Positions 1 through 8,136 of a DNA stretch of 26,378 bases are shown here, piece after piece. The notes under the pieces are model-generated. The model was not told the origin of the DNA and did no database searches. It worked only from the letters and a program-made list of their open reading frames with translations. Each line of letters opens with the position of its first letter. Within the stretch, counting starts at the first letter, position 1. The stretch comes from a virus, in IMG/VR virus record IMGVR_UViG_3300020222_000154, positions 1 through 26,378 of that record; one strand, given 5' to 3'. Both the position numbers and the translations under genes were made by a program.

Positions 1-2999
1 TCTCCACCAGCAAAATAACCACCCAAAGCATTCAAACCATATCCTAATGCTGCCCATTTAGCATATTTCCATGGTCTTGTTACCGCAGCTTCAGCTAATA
101 TTGGAACCACTCTATATGTATATGCTAAAAATGGTGTTACTGTTTCTCTAGCTATGTTTATAATTGGTGCATCAATATTATAATCAATAAAAGCTCTTCT
201 ACCTTCAAGGGCTGCCTTTTCTGGACTATATCCCTTCTGTAATCTATCTCTAAATAATGCAAGTCTAAATACATTATCTTCAAATTTATATAAATCAGCA
301 CCAAACTGTGCGGCATTTTTTAATCCAAAAAAACTTCTTTTTAAATCATTTAGTATAACTCTTCCAACGCTTACAGACTGACTAAATTCATCTAAATTTT
401 TAGAACCAAATACTTCATATGGATTATTTTTTAATATGTTTGTTACACTTTTTAATTCATTTGTAACAAAATCTGCTTCAAATAAACCATTACGTTCTGC
501 TAACGTAACTAATTCTGATTCTTTATCTTTACCCTTTGCAAGAAGTCCCTTTATGGCAGCACCCATATTTTCTCTAAAATTACTACCATCTACTAAGTCA
601 TATAATATCACATTGCTTAAAGTATTATTAAGATGAACTGTAGGATTCCAAGCTGTTTTGGATAATTTCCAAAGTTGATTTAAATATTTATATCCTTTGT
701 ATAAAGATGCTGGATTTTTTGCAAGATAGTCTTGAGTTCTAACTAAATTATCATATATTTCTCTACTAATAAATTTTCCAGATAAATTACCAAATCTTGT
801 TTTTCCAAGACTTCCTTCAAAAATTTCTGTAGGAACTTTAACTAAATTATTTGTTTCTATAAGTGAAGTACTAGGTTTAGAAAATGCTAAATTTGATTTT
901 GATAAAGCATCATAAAATGCATATCTACCAAGTTCACCACTTAAAATTCTTCCCGTTTCTGCTATAGCTAATGAGGCACTTTCAATTTGACCCATTGCTA
1001 TTCTTTCTTGTTTTGTATACTGCCAACGAATAGATATAGTATCATCCTTTGTTAATTTATTAAACTCTTCTTTACTTTTTCCAAATACTTCCCAACCAGC
1101 ATGATTTTCTACTTCAGTTCCTTTATTTAACTTTTTTAATAAATTAGAATATTCATCTGATTGTAATAAACTTTCACGTACTGCTTTATTTTCTGTAAGT
1201 TTTATTTCAAATAATCTTTTCAATAAATCGGGGTCTGCATCAGAATCATAATGAAAGGCTTTTTCTTTTTTAAATTTTTTTAGATATTGTTCTTTTGTTA
1301 CATCTATAATTATACCTCTTGGTTTTAATAAATCTTCAAGAGTAGCTGTTTCTTTTAATCCCTTTTCTGCGTAAACTCTTCTAATCCAAGTATTAACATT
1401 TTCATTTACTGTTTTTTGATTTAATAAACCAAAATCAACCATAAGTTGAGCAGTTTCAGTTATAGTATTTCTAGCTTCTTTTGTTAAATCTTTTAAAATT
1501 TTTGATGGAATTTTATTAATTGCAACATCACCTTCTAACATATTTAGTAAAACTCTATTTTCATTAGTAGTTAATTGCATAGTTTTTTCTACAATTCTAG
1601 CAAATTGATGACCTAATTCATTAGTTTTTCCTTGTGATAATATTTTTAAATCTTTTGCTTCTTGTGGTAAACCTTTTCCATCTACAAGACCCCTTGCAAG
1701 TAATTCTCCAAGACTTGTTGTATTAGTAATTTCTCCAGTAGGACCCCCAGCAGCTAATTTTTGTATTGGCTCTGGAAAAAATCTTGCTGGTAAAGTTTTT
1801 AATCCTTTTACACCTCCTGCAGCTGATATAAATCCAATTGCAGCAGATCCAAATCTTTCAGAAACTGTTGCCTCTTCATCTGGAACTTGATAGCCAATAA
1901 CTCCACCAGCTGCCCCACTAGCAATTTCTGTTCCATATTTACCAGATAATAAATAATTCCACGCAGGATCTCCTAATGTATTTTTATACCATAGTCTAAC
2001 TGGTTCTGTTAGTCTATCACCTAATCCTTTTAATTTAGTTTCTGTTGGAATATCATCTAGTGTTTCCCGTTCTTTTATTGGAATCTTTTTTCTTATTTGA
2101 AGAATCCTGTCATCTTTTCCAGCTTCAGCAATAGCTTTAATATTAATATATTCATTATCATTTGTTGTTTTTATAGTAATATCTCTTTTACCACCAGTTG
2201 CTTTATTAATAAGTTTATCATCTGATATTGTGCTAGTTGATTTTCTAAATAATTTTTCTGCACCAATTCCAACTGCAGGAACTAATGTTCCTCCTCCAAT
2301 TGCACCAGCTAAAAGTTGTTTTGATCTTGTATCTAAATAACTATCTTCATCAACATACCCTACAGCACCAGTAAAACCACCACTAACTGCACCAACTTTA
2401 GCAAGTTGTCTAGCTTTTTGAAGTGTGGATAAAGTTTTATATCCATTATATAATTTTCCAAATGGTATTAACCAACCAGCAGGATCTAATACAGCACCTC
2501 CAAAATAACCAATAGTAGCCCAAATTCCATTTTCTGGGTCAGCCATTCTTTGGCGTAGTTCATTTTGTTGGTCAACTAAAGTTTGAGTTGATCGGAAATC
2601 AATTTCTCCTATACCTGGTACATCTTTTATTAAAACTCCTGCACGTGCTGTTGGATCACCTGTTGTTGCCATTTGAGTAACTCCTCGAACAGTATCAGTA
2701 ACGCCTAATTTAAAACCATAACTAAAATTATCCCACCAACTATCATTACCATCTATTGAAAATGTATTTCTTGGAGCTTGAATTTTTGAAACATCTAACT
2801 TTCTAAAAATTTCCATCTCATTGTCTTGTATAAGAGGATTTTTAAATGGTAAAATATTAGTTTTAGATATTGGAAAATTATCGTCAATAAGAGGATTTTT
2901 AAATGGTAAAGAACTTTTTGATTTATCTATTTTTTGTAATAGTAAATTATCATTTTCATTATCTATGAGAGGATTTACAAATGGTAAACTTTCAGCCAT
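1..2999 (-). CDS. Giant internal virion / ejection-type protein (partial, C-terminus off the window)
   Basis: The reading frame starts at the ATG at 2999-2997 and stays open to the window edge, giving at least 999 residues. The first 60 residues carry three copies of a short LPFxNPLI repeat (residues 5-12, 31-38 and 50-57). Several Gly/Ala-rich hydrophobic stretches follow, then a long helical charged region, then a WNPTVHLNN motif near residue 784. I associate that last motif with very large 'polyvalent' phage proteins that are packaged and ejected with DNA. The position at the end of the tail cassette, after other helical virion-type genes, fits an internal core or ejection protein comparable in place to T7 gp15/gp16. 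The start lies 4 bases after the upstream stop. No lysozyme or transglycosylase motif was seen in the visible part. The ejection role is inference; that this is a large phage structural protein is fairly secure. Confidence 0.8.
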   Translation of the reverse strand, partial: MAESLPFVNPLIDNENDNLLLQKIDKSKSSLPFKNPLIDDNFPISKTNILPFKNPLIQDNEMEIFRKLDVSKIQAPRNTFSIDGNDSWWDNFSYGFKLGVTDTVRGVTQMATTGDPTARAGVLIKDVPGIGEIDFRSTQTLVDQQNELRQRMADPENGIWATIGYFGGAVLDPAGWLIPFGKLYNGYKTLSTLQKARQLAKVGAVSGGFTGAVGYVDEDSYLDTRSKQLLAGAIGGGTLVPAVGIGAEKLFRKSTSTISDDKLINKATGGKRDITIKTTNDNEYINIKAIAEAGKDDRILQIRKKIPIKERETLDDIPTETKLKGLGDRLTEPVRLWYKNTLGDPAWNYLLSGKYGTEIASGAAGGVIGYQVPDEEATVSERFGSAAIGFISAAGGVKGLKTLPARFFPEPIQKLAAGGPTGEITNTTSLGELLARGLVDGKGLPQEAKDLKILSQGKTNELGHQFARIVEKTMQLTTNENRVLLNMLEGDVAINKIPSKILKDLTKEARNTITETAQLMVDFGLLNQKTVNENVNTWIRRVYAEKGLKETATLEDLLKPRGIIIDVTKEQYLKKFKKEKAFHYDSDADPDLLKRLFEIKLTENKAVRESLLQSDEYSNLLKKLNKGTEVENHAGWEVFGKSKEEFNKLTKDDTISIRWQYTKQERIAMGQIESASLAIAETGRILSGELGRYAFYDALSKSNLAFSKPSTSLIETNNLVKVPTEIFEGSLGKTRFGNLSGKFISREIYDNLVRTQDYLAKNPASLYKGYKYLNQLWKLSKTAWNPTVHLNNTLSNVILYDLVDGSNFRENMGAAIKGLLAKGKDKESELVTLAERNGLFEADFVTNELKSVTNILKNNPYEVFGSKNLDEFSQSVSVGRVILNDLKRSFFGLKNAAQFGADLYKFEDNVFRLALFRDRLQKGYSPEKAALEGRRAFIDYNIDAPIINIARETVTPFLAYTYRVVPILAEAAVTRPWKYAKWAALGYGLNALGGYFAGG
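2829..2987 (-). repeat. Three N-terminal LPFxNPLI-coding repeats
   Basis: Three near-identical 24-base units lie at 2964-2987, 2886-2909 and 2829-2852, inside the 5' end of the giant virion protein gene. They encode LPFVNPLI, LPFKNPLI and LPFKNPLI. The spacers between them are 18 and 11 residues, acidic or polar, and not themselves repeated. The pattern looks like short linear docking motifs on a flexible tail rather than a folded repeat domain. Confidence 0.85.
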
Positions 3000-3003
3000 T
3001 ATA

Positions 3004-4170
3004 TTAGAATCTATATTCTGATTTATTTACATCAATAATACCTAAAGATTTTAGTTTTGCAATAATTGTAAGTCTATCTTTATTATTTATAATTTCTTTT
3101 TGTTCTTGTGATAAATTTATGTTTTGATTAGTATTTCTTATTTTATCTTTTCCGATAGCTATAAGAGTTGGTATATCTGCTCGTGTATATCTTTTTTTAG
3201 TGAGTGGATTTATAGATAATTTTGCTAATTCTTCTAATGTTTCATTTTTACCTAAAAGAGGTGCTCGCTCTGTTTTTTTTCCCAAAGATCTTCCGCTTTC
3301 CTTTACAATATCTGGAATAAATATATTTTCTAAAACATAATTATTTAAATTTACTGGGTAAGGTTGCCCAGTTTTAAATTCATATAAAGTCTTTGCATTA
3401 TTATATTCATTATTATATTCATTAACTAAAGGTATACCTTTTAATTTTTCATTATCAAATCTTAGTTTTGCCTCTTTTCTTATACTAGCTACTTCTCTTT
3501 GTGCTGAAGGACTACCTGAAAGATCTAATTCCGCAAATGATAATTGAGAAAATGGTTTAACACCTAGTTCTTTTGCAAGACCTTGCGTATCTACTTTCAT
3601 AGGTTCTGGTATAGGACCACCAGCAGCTCTACTTAATTTTTCAACAGCTACAGGTACATCTTTTTTAGTTAATACATCTCCAAATAATGCTTTCCCTATT
3701 TCCCCACCACCAACTTCTCTACCCTCAAGCATAATTCGTCTAAGATTTGGAACATCAGAAAATTGTTTATTAACAAATTGCTGCTTATCTTCAACTCTAG
3801 CCTTTTTATTAAGTATAAAACTTGGTAAATTTTTATATTTGTCATCTGGTAAATTATCAATTTTTGTTTTAAGATCTAATAAACTATCTGTTGAAAATGC
3901 CCTTTTAATAAATTCGTCTGTTTCTTGTCTATTTCCACTTTCAAATGCACCAACTGAATCCATTACATTTGAAAACTTTGAACCATATATTGATGTAAAC
4001 GAATCTTTTAAAGCAACTTGATTTTTAATATTTTGTTTTTCAACTGCTAATTCATTTAAAACATTGTTAGCAACAAGATCAACAACTTTTCCAGCAATTC
4101 GATCACTTTCTGATAATCTTCTAGAATATTCTTGTCCAGCACCTAATAAAAATGGTGTAAAAAATGACAT
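3004..4170 (-). CDS. Probable internal virion protein, function unknown
   Basis: Encodes 388 residues, mostly helical and charged, with no signal peptide, membrane segment or catalytic motif that I recognise. The first ~20 residues contain a mildly hydrophobic SFFTPFLLGAG segment. The ATG at 4170-4168 shares one base with the upstream stop (TAATG) and is preceded by an AAGGAG ribosome site about 8 bases away, so start and coupled translation are convincing. It lies between the helical structural genes at 4170-6549 and the giant protein gene that starts 4 bases after its stop. This suggests that the group forms one structure, probably the internal core or ejectosome. I cannot assign a family. 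Confidence 0.8.
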   Translation of the reverse strand: MSFFTPFLLGAGQEYSRRLSESDRIAGKVVDLVANNVLNELAVEKQNIKNQVALKDSFTSIYGSKFSNVMDSVGAFESGNRQETDEFIKRAFSTDSLLDLKTKIDNLPDDKYKNLPSFILNKKARVEDKQQFVNKQFSDVPNLRRIMLEGREVGGGEIGKALFGDVLTKKDVPVAVEKLSRAAGGPIPEPMKVDTQGLAKELGVKPFSQLSFAELDLSGSPSAQREVASIRKEAKLRFDNEKLKGIPLVNEYNNEYNNAKTLYEFKTGQPYPVNLNNYVLENIFIPDIVKESGRSLGKKTERAPLLGKNETLEELAKLSINPLTKKRYTRADIPTLIAIGKDKIRNTNQNINLSQEQKEIINNKDRLTIIAKLKSLGIIDVNKSEYRF

Positions 4171-4706
4171 TATACTTCTCCTTGAGGTTCCATTGGTTTA
4201 GCTAATAATCCTACTTTTTGTTCTGTAATCATTGGTAATTTTTTTGAATTATTTTTTTTCATTTGAATTTCTTCGTTAACATATTTTAGTTTTGCCATAT
4301 CTTTTTTAAATTTTTTATTAGATAAATCAGATAATGAAATTCTTAAATTTTTAATTTTTGCTCTAACTCCAATTGCTGTAATCATTTCCATTAAGGGTTC
4401 CACTATTAGAAATCCTACATCAGGAGTAAATTCTCCTTCTGCAAATCCAACAAATGTTATAACTCTTACAATAGCTTCTACTGGAACACCAGCATCAAGC
4501 ATAGTTATAATTTCTTCAAGAGCTTCTGGAGTAGTTAATCTTTCCCATAAAATATCTAAAACCATTTCTGGCTGTAACATTTTTGGTGGATGTTCCCAAG
4601 GATAATTTCCTGGTGTATCTGTTAATGATTGACCTGGAACAGGAACATCAAATTCATTTATTTCTGTCTCTATTGCATCATCTGTAGGTGTTATTATTCT
4701 TGTCAT
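4170..4706 (-). CDS. Conserved virion-type protein with GFAEGxFTPDV motif
   Basis: I place the start at the ATG at 4706-4704, giving 178 residues and lying 7 bases after the upstream stop. The longer frame to 4760 begins with TTG and overlaps the upstream gene. After a Pro-rich N-terminus, the middle holds a helical hydrophobic core: ILWERLTTPEALEEII, then VGFAEGEFTPDV, then a segment rich in Leu and Met. The C-terminal third is Lys-rich and coiled. Related motifs occur, as far as I recall, in structural proteins of marine podoviruses that sit next to the ejection-protein genes. The function is unknown. It is translationally coupled to the downstream gene. Confidence 0.75.
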   Translation of the reverse strand: MTRIITPTDDAIETEINEFDVPVPGQSLTDTPGNYPWEHPPKMLQPEMVLDILWERLTTPEALEEIITMLDAGVPVEAIVRVITFVGFAEGEFTPDVGFLIVEPLMEMITAIGVRAKIKNLRISLSDLSNKKFKKDMAKLKYVNEEIQMKKNNSKKLPMITEQKVGLLAKPMEPQGEV

Positions 4707-4713
4707 TAATTTA

Positions 4714-5160
4714 TTATGATTTTCCGTATGTAATATCTGAGTAATACTTATCGGTTGCAAAAGCTCTCATTCTTGCTCGAACTTCATTAATTTTATCTGT
4801 AAAAGTTTCTGCCCTTAATCCACCAACAGAACCAGGTATTGCCTGTAATCTTCCTGCCATTTTTGGTTGAGTTGGACCCCCAATGCCAACTTCACCAGGA
4901 AGTCTTACTCTTTGTGCCATAAGGGCTCTAACATTTTGCATATATGACTGCAATTCATCTGCTGGTTTTATTTGTTCTCCAATTTCTTTAAATATTGGTT
5001 TTACTTTTTTTTTTATTTCTTCTATCTCATCTCCAATTGTAGGTTTTGATTTTTCTTTTTGTTTTTTAATTTGTTCGTCACTCGGATAATCAAACCATGT
5101 GTAGGTACTATCTATTGTTTGTTTTGCAGCGTTATCAAATATATTTTTTAAAGTATTCAT
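4714..5160 (-). CDS. Small virion-type protein, function unknown
   Basis: Encodes 148 residues. The N-terminal half is helical and Lys/Glu-rich (residues ~25-70). The C-terminal half has a Gly/Pro-rich linker (GEVGIGGPTQPKMAG, near residue 90) and then a basic helix with RARMRAFA. It starts with ATG 6 bases after the stop of the Ala/Gln-rich protein gene and sits in the run of putative internal virion genes. I do not recognise the family. The gene is supported by a clean frame, tight packing and a protein-like composition. Confidence 0.7.
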   Translation of the reverse strand: MNTLKNIFDNAAKQTIDSTYTWFDYPSDEQIKKQKEKSKPTIGDEIEEIKKKVKPIFKEIGEQIKPADELQSYMQNVRALMAQRVRLPGEVGIGGPTQPKMAGRLQAIPGSVGGLRAETFTDKINEVRARMRAFATDKYYSDITYGKS

Positions 5161-5166
5161 ATTATT

Positions 5167-6549
5167 TTAAGGTTGTTTACCAACATAAGTTGCAAATATT
5201 TTCATTCCAAAAGCACCTAACATTGCATAGAGAGCAGATTTTTGTGCACTACTTTGTAAATCAAATGTTGTTGTTCTTTCTAATGCAGCTATTGCTAAAT
5301 TATGATTTCTATTATTTTCATTTTCAGAAGATGTATTTACCCATGATGCTTCATCTCTCCATTGTTGCCATAAAGATGATAATGCAAAATTAGATAAATT
5401 TAATAAATTGGTTGCATTAGCTTCATTAGCAGCATTAATAGCAGCAGTGTTTGCTGTGTTTAATTGTCTTCTCCAAACTGTATTAGATTGGTCAATAATT
5501 CTTTGATTCTCTATATTAAATCTTTGTCTTGCATCTGAAAGAGTAGCATTAAACTGTGATATAGCAGCTTCTCGTTGAGAGTTTGCATCATTAATCGCTA
5601 CTTCATTTTTAGCATTTAAGGCTCGTACTTTATTTAATTCAGATGCCATAAATTGATTCATTGCATCTATTCTAGCAGCATTTTGTGAAACTATATTTGA
5701 GTTTAATGAATCATAATATTGATTAACTTGATTTTGACTTGTAGCATTAAATTGTAATGCAGCATTTCTTGATGAATTATCTGATAATAACTGCTGTTGT
5801 CGTGCTTGTAAATTTTGTAAGTTTGCTTGTTGCTGATTTGTTAAATTACTTAAATCAACTTGTAGATATGATTGAGCATTAACTAATGCAGCTTGTTGAT
5901 TATTTGATAAATTTTGAAATATAACCTGTTTATATGTTTCAGCATCTGCAGCAGCAATTGGTAATGCTGATTTTAAAATACCTTCAGCAAGTGCTTCACC
6001 TAACATTGTAGAAGCACCAAGACCTCTTGCTTGCATTGCAGCTTTAGAAGCCTCAGCAGCACCTCTAGCAAATGCAGGTAATGGCGAGCCCATTGTAACT
6101 GACTGCTCAATATCTTTTGATATATTTTCTAATTGACCTTTAACAGTTGCTTTAGGATCTAATGTTGCTAAAGACTGTTGGGCTGCAATCATAGGAGCAG
6201 TTAATGTTCCTTGTGCAGCAGCCATAGTTGGAGCAGTTCCAATTTGAGCAGCGGTATACTGACTAGCTGCTTGTGGAGTAACTGTAGTTACATTAGCGGC
6301 AGGTGCAACAGTTGCAGCAGCAGCCATAGGTGTTGTTGCAGCAGTTGTTTGTGCAGCTACAGTTCCAGTAACTCCTGGAGTTGCTAAAAGTTCATTAGCT
6401 TGAACATTTTGTAATTGAGGTGATACTGTAGTACCTTGTGGTAATGTAGGTGTACTTAATAACGACCCAATTAAACTTACAGCAGATTTTGATCCTGTTT
6501 GCTGTGCTTGTTGAGGTGCCAGTGCACCTGGATCTAGTTCGGTAGCCAT
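5167..6549 (-). CDS. Ala/Gln/Asn-rich helical virion protein, likely internal or tail-associated
   Basis: Encodes 460 residues. Residues 1-130 are low complexity, rich in Ala, Thr, Gln and Pro, and probably extended. From about 130 to 400 the protein is almost wholly helical with long runs of Gln, Asn, Ala and Leu (for example NLTNQQQANLQNLQARQQQ), compatible with a long coiled coil. A hydrophobic segment near the C-terminus (ALYAMLGAFGMKIFATYVG) could insert into or line a membrane. This composition is common in phage internal core or needle proteins, but sequence alone does not settle which. The neighbours on both sides are small structural-type genes. Confidence 0.75.
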   Translation of the reverse strand: MATELDPGALAPQQAQQTGSKSAVSLIGSLLSTPTLPQGTTVSPQLQNVQANELLATPGVTGTVAAQTTAATTPMAAAATVAPAANVTTVTPQAASQYTAAQIGTAPTMAAAQGTLTAPMIAAQQSLATLDPKATVKGQLENISKDIEQSVTMGSPLPAFARGAAEASKAAMQARGLGASTMLGEALAEGILKSALPIAAADAETYKQVIFQNLSNNQQAALVNAQSYLQVDLSNLTNQQQANLQNLQARQQQLLSDNSSRNAALQFNATSQNQVNQYYDSLNSNIVSQNAARIDAMNQFMASELNKVRALNAKNEVAINDANSQREAAISQFNATLSDARQRFNIENQRIIDQSNTVWRRQLNTANTAAINAANEANATNLLNLSNFALSSLWQQWRDEASWVNTSSENENNRNHNLAIAALERTTTFDLQSSAQKSALYAMLGAFGMKIFATYVGKQP

Positions 6550-6552
6550 ATA

Positions 6553-6687
6553 TTATTTTCTTCCTTGTCCTCTATATTTTTTTTTAGTATTATGTTTATT
6601 TACTTTTTTCGAATGTCTTCCAGGTCTTTTTGGTTTAGTTCTTTTAAAAAATAAACCAGTACCATATGTATTAACTTTTTTAGGCAT
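6553..6687 (-). CDS. Tiny basic protein (44 aa)
   Basis: An ATG at 6687-6685 opens a 44-codon frame ending with TAA three bases before the ATG of the 460-residue protein gene. The product begins MPKKVNTYGTGLFFKRT and continues with a Lys/Arg/His-rich stretch (KPKRPGRHSKKVNKH) to a basic C-terminus. A compact PGRHSKK-type basic segment like this recurs in small proteins of marine phages as I remember them. It could bind nucleic acid or be packaged with DNA. No enzymatic motif is possible at this length. It fills an otherwise empty gap exactly, which supports it. Confidence 0.65.
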   Translation of the reverse strand: MPKKVNTYGTGLFFKRTKPKRPGRHSKKVNKHNTKKKYRGQGRK

Positions 6688-6723
6688 TTACAAATTTTAG
6701 TCTTTTATAAATATATAATAAAA

Positions 6724-6825
6724 CTAAAATTTTGCTTTAACTGATTTAATAATATCATTAATGACATGCTCGTATTTCCAGCCTGCCCATATTCCTATAA
6801 TTATTCCTAATATAAAATATATCAT
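6724..6825 (-). CDS. One-helix membrane peptide (33 aa), holin candidate
   Basis: An ATG at 6825-6823 opens a 33-residue frame ending with TAG. Residues 2-15 form one hydrophobic segment (IYFILGIIIGIWAG) with small-residue spacing GxxxG/GxxxxG, followed by a charged amphipathic tail ending in SVKAKF. The layout of a single membrane span at the N-terminus and a basic tail inside fits very small phage holins or other membrane peptides. No endolysin or spanin is visible beside it, so the lysis role is only a suggestion. Spacing to neighbours is 36 bases downstream and 27 upstream. Confidence 0.55.
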   Translation of the reverse strand: MIYFILGIIIGIWAGWKYEHVINDIIKSVKAKF

Positions 6826-6852
6826 TTGTGTATTTGTTTGTTAAGAAAAGAC

Positions 6853-7119
6853 TTATGATATTTTTGAGGTTACTTTATTAAAGTATTCAATGCACTCAGC
6901 TATAGTTTGTTGCCTAATATATTCGTCTCTTATTTCCTGAGATGTAGGTTGCGGATATATACTATCCCATCTATCAATAATAAAAGTACCACCAGCAGAA
7001 GTTAAATCATAACTTGCTTCAGGAACTAATGATTTCATTACTGTATTAATACCCCAAGAAAATCCATTTTCATTAGTGTATTGTTTTATTGTTTGTTCAA
7101 TAGTAAGTTTTCTAACCAT
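6853..7119 (-). CDS. Small tail-cassette protein, function unknown
   Basis: Encodes 88 residues. Its ATG (7119-7117) shares a base with the stop of the 2OG-Fe(II) oxygenase gene, so translation is probably coupled. Notable segments are NGFSWGINTVMKSLVPEA in the first half, and IIDRWDSIYPQPTSQEIR and a helical tail with AECIEYFNKV in the second. Short proteins with a W-[DE]-x-x-x-P-Q-P-T pattern occur beside tail-fibre genes of marine phages, where they may be assembly factors or baseplate-like components. That comparison is from memory and is not a firm family assignment. Confidence 0.65.
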   Translation of the reverse strand: MVRKLTIEQTIKQYTNENGFSWGINTVMKSLVPEASYDLTSAGGTFIIDRWDSIYPQPTSQEIRDEYIRQQTIAECIEYFNKVTSKIS

Positions 7120-7727
7120 TATAATTTAAGTTCTGTTAAACTTTTATTATTGCCTAAAATACCTTTTACAAAAACATTAAAAGCTAAACTTATTCTAGTA
7201 TTAGTTCCTTGTTTTACTTCAACACAATGCGTTAAAGATGATGGAAACAATACTACATCTAAAGTTTTTACTGGAAACCACCAGCTTTCAGAATTATATA
7301 AATTCCAATCTTTTACTTCTGGTTTTATTTGCTGATAATTTTTTTTAAAGAATTTAATCTTATCATTATCTTTATCAGCATTAATATAAAACACTCCTGA
7401 AACTAAACTATTTGGGTGTTCGTGTGTATGATGATATTGATTGGTTTCAGTATAATTTAACCAAGATTGCGTAATGTAAGGTTCTACATTTTTTGTAGCT
7501 AATACCTTGTTAAAGTAATCATCTACTCTTAACATTAAATCTTTTTTAAGAGTTTTAAATGGTTTTTCTTCTAAGATATAACTATTATTAGAAGTTATAT
7601 TTCCTTCATTCTTATAAAAATCTTTTTGAGATTTATTTACTAAATCTAATTCTTGTTTTGAAAGTTCTCTATCTAATTTAGAAATATAGACAGGTGTTGG
7701 AAATATTCCATTTATTGTTGCTTCCAT
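7119..7727 (-). CDS. 2OG-Fe(II) oxygenase-like protein
   Basis: Encodes 202 residues of the type usually annotated as a putative 2-oxoglutarate and iron-dependent oxygenase. Visible landmarks are FPTPVY near the N-terminus, a His cluster (HHTHEHPNS, around residue 100) followed by SGVFYIN, and distally LFPSSLTHCVEV followed by GTNTRISLAFNVF. The upstream His cluster, the later His in SLTH and the Arg in TRIS are the plausible metal and 2-oxoglutarate ligands. Such enzymes hydroxylate proteins, nucleic acids or small molecules; the substrate here is unknown. It is embedded between a fibre-associated gene and a small tail gene, so a virion protein substrate is possible but unproven. Confidence 0.78.
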   Translation of the reverse strand: MEATINGIFPTPVYISKLDRELSKQELDLVNKSQKDFYKNEGNITSNNSYILEEKPFKTLKKDLMLRVDDYFNKVLATKNVEPYITQSWLNYTETNQYHHTHEHPNSLVSGVFYINADKDNDKIKFFKKNYQQIKPEVKDWNLYNSESWWFPVKTLDVVLFPSSLTHCVEVKQGTNTRISLAFNVFVKGILGNNKSLTELKL

Positions 7728-7743
7728 TATCGTTCTTAGTTTT

Positions 7744-8136
7744 TTATTCTACTAAATCCCAAGATTGATTTTGTTCGTTCCAATTATACTTATTCTCATC
7801 ATTTGGTTTAGCAACTGGTGCCTCCCAAAGACAAGTATTCTCATTTAATATCCAACTATTAAAAGGTTTTTTAGGAATAAAAGCATCTCTATCTTCATCA
7901 TAAGTATAACCTATTCCTGCGTGATTTTTTCTAAAAGGTGTTCCACCTAATGTATGAACTCCACCACGAGTATTATAAGATGTTTGTTTCCAAATAGCCC
8001 AACCAGTTAATTTAGTTAGAAAATCTATTCCAATATTTTCTTGTTCTACTCCGTTACTATCGTGTAGAACTTCATTTACTACTGATTGAACTTCAATTAC
8101 TTTTCCGTTCAATCCTATTTTTGCAAAACTAGCCAT
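7744..8136 (-). CDS. Fibre-associated conserved protein (MASFAKIGLNGKV family)
   Basis: Encodes 130 residues. The protein opens with MASFAKIGLNGKVIEVQSV and contains FLTKLTGWAIWKQTSYNT, RKNHAGIGYTYDEDRDAFI and a terminal CLWEAPVAKPNDENKYNW segment. I recognise this layout from proteins found next to tail-fibre genes in cyanophages and other marine phages, where the function is not established. It is rich in Trp and Tyr, as expected for a small beta-structured virion component. Its ATG shares one base with the stop of the glycine-rich fibre gene, which supports a shared role, for example as fibre tip, cap or assembly protein. Confidence 0.75.
   Translation of the reverse strand: MASFAKIGLNGKVIEVQSVVNEVLHDSNGVEQENIGIDFLTKLTGWAIWKQTSYNTRGGVHTLGGTPFRKNHAGIGYTYDEDRDAFIPKKPFNSWILNENTCLWEAPVAKPNDENKYNWNEQNQSWDLVE

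Noticed and set aside
4707-4760. N-terminal extension of the 4170-4706 gene to a TTG.
   Set aside because: It would overlap the upstream gene, while an ATG follows that gene's stop by 7 bases. The same reasoning trims the TTG-started frames at 18555, 24906 and 25830.
5097-5393. A 98-residue plus-strand frame opposite structural genes.
   Set aside because: Composition (Tyr, Phe, Leu, His, Gln-rich) is that of antisense to AT-rich coding sequence, and all neighbouring genes are on the minus strand.
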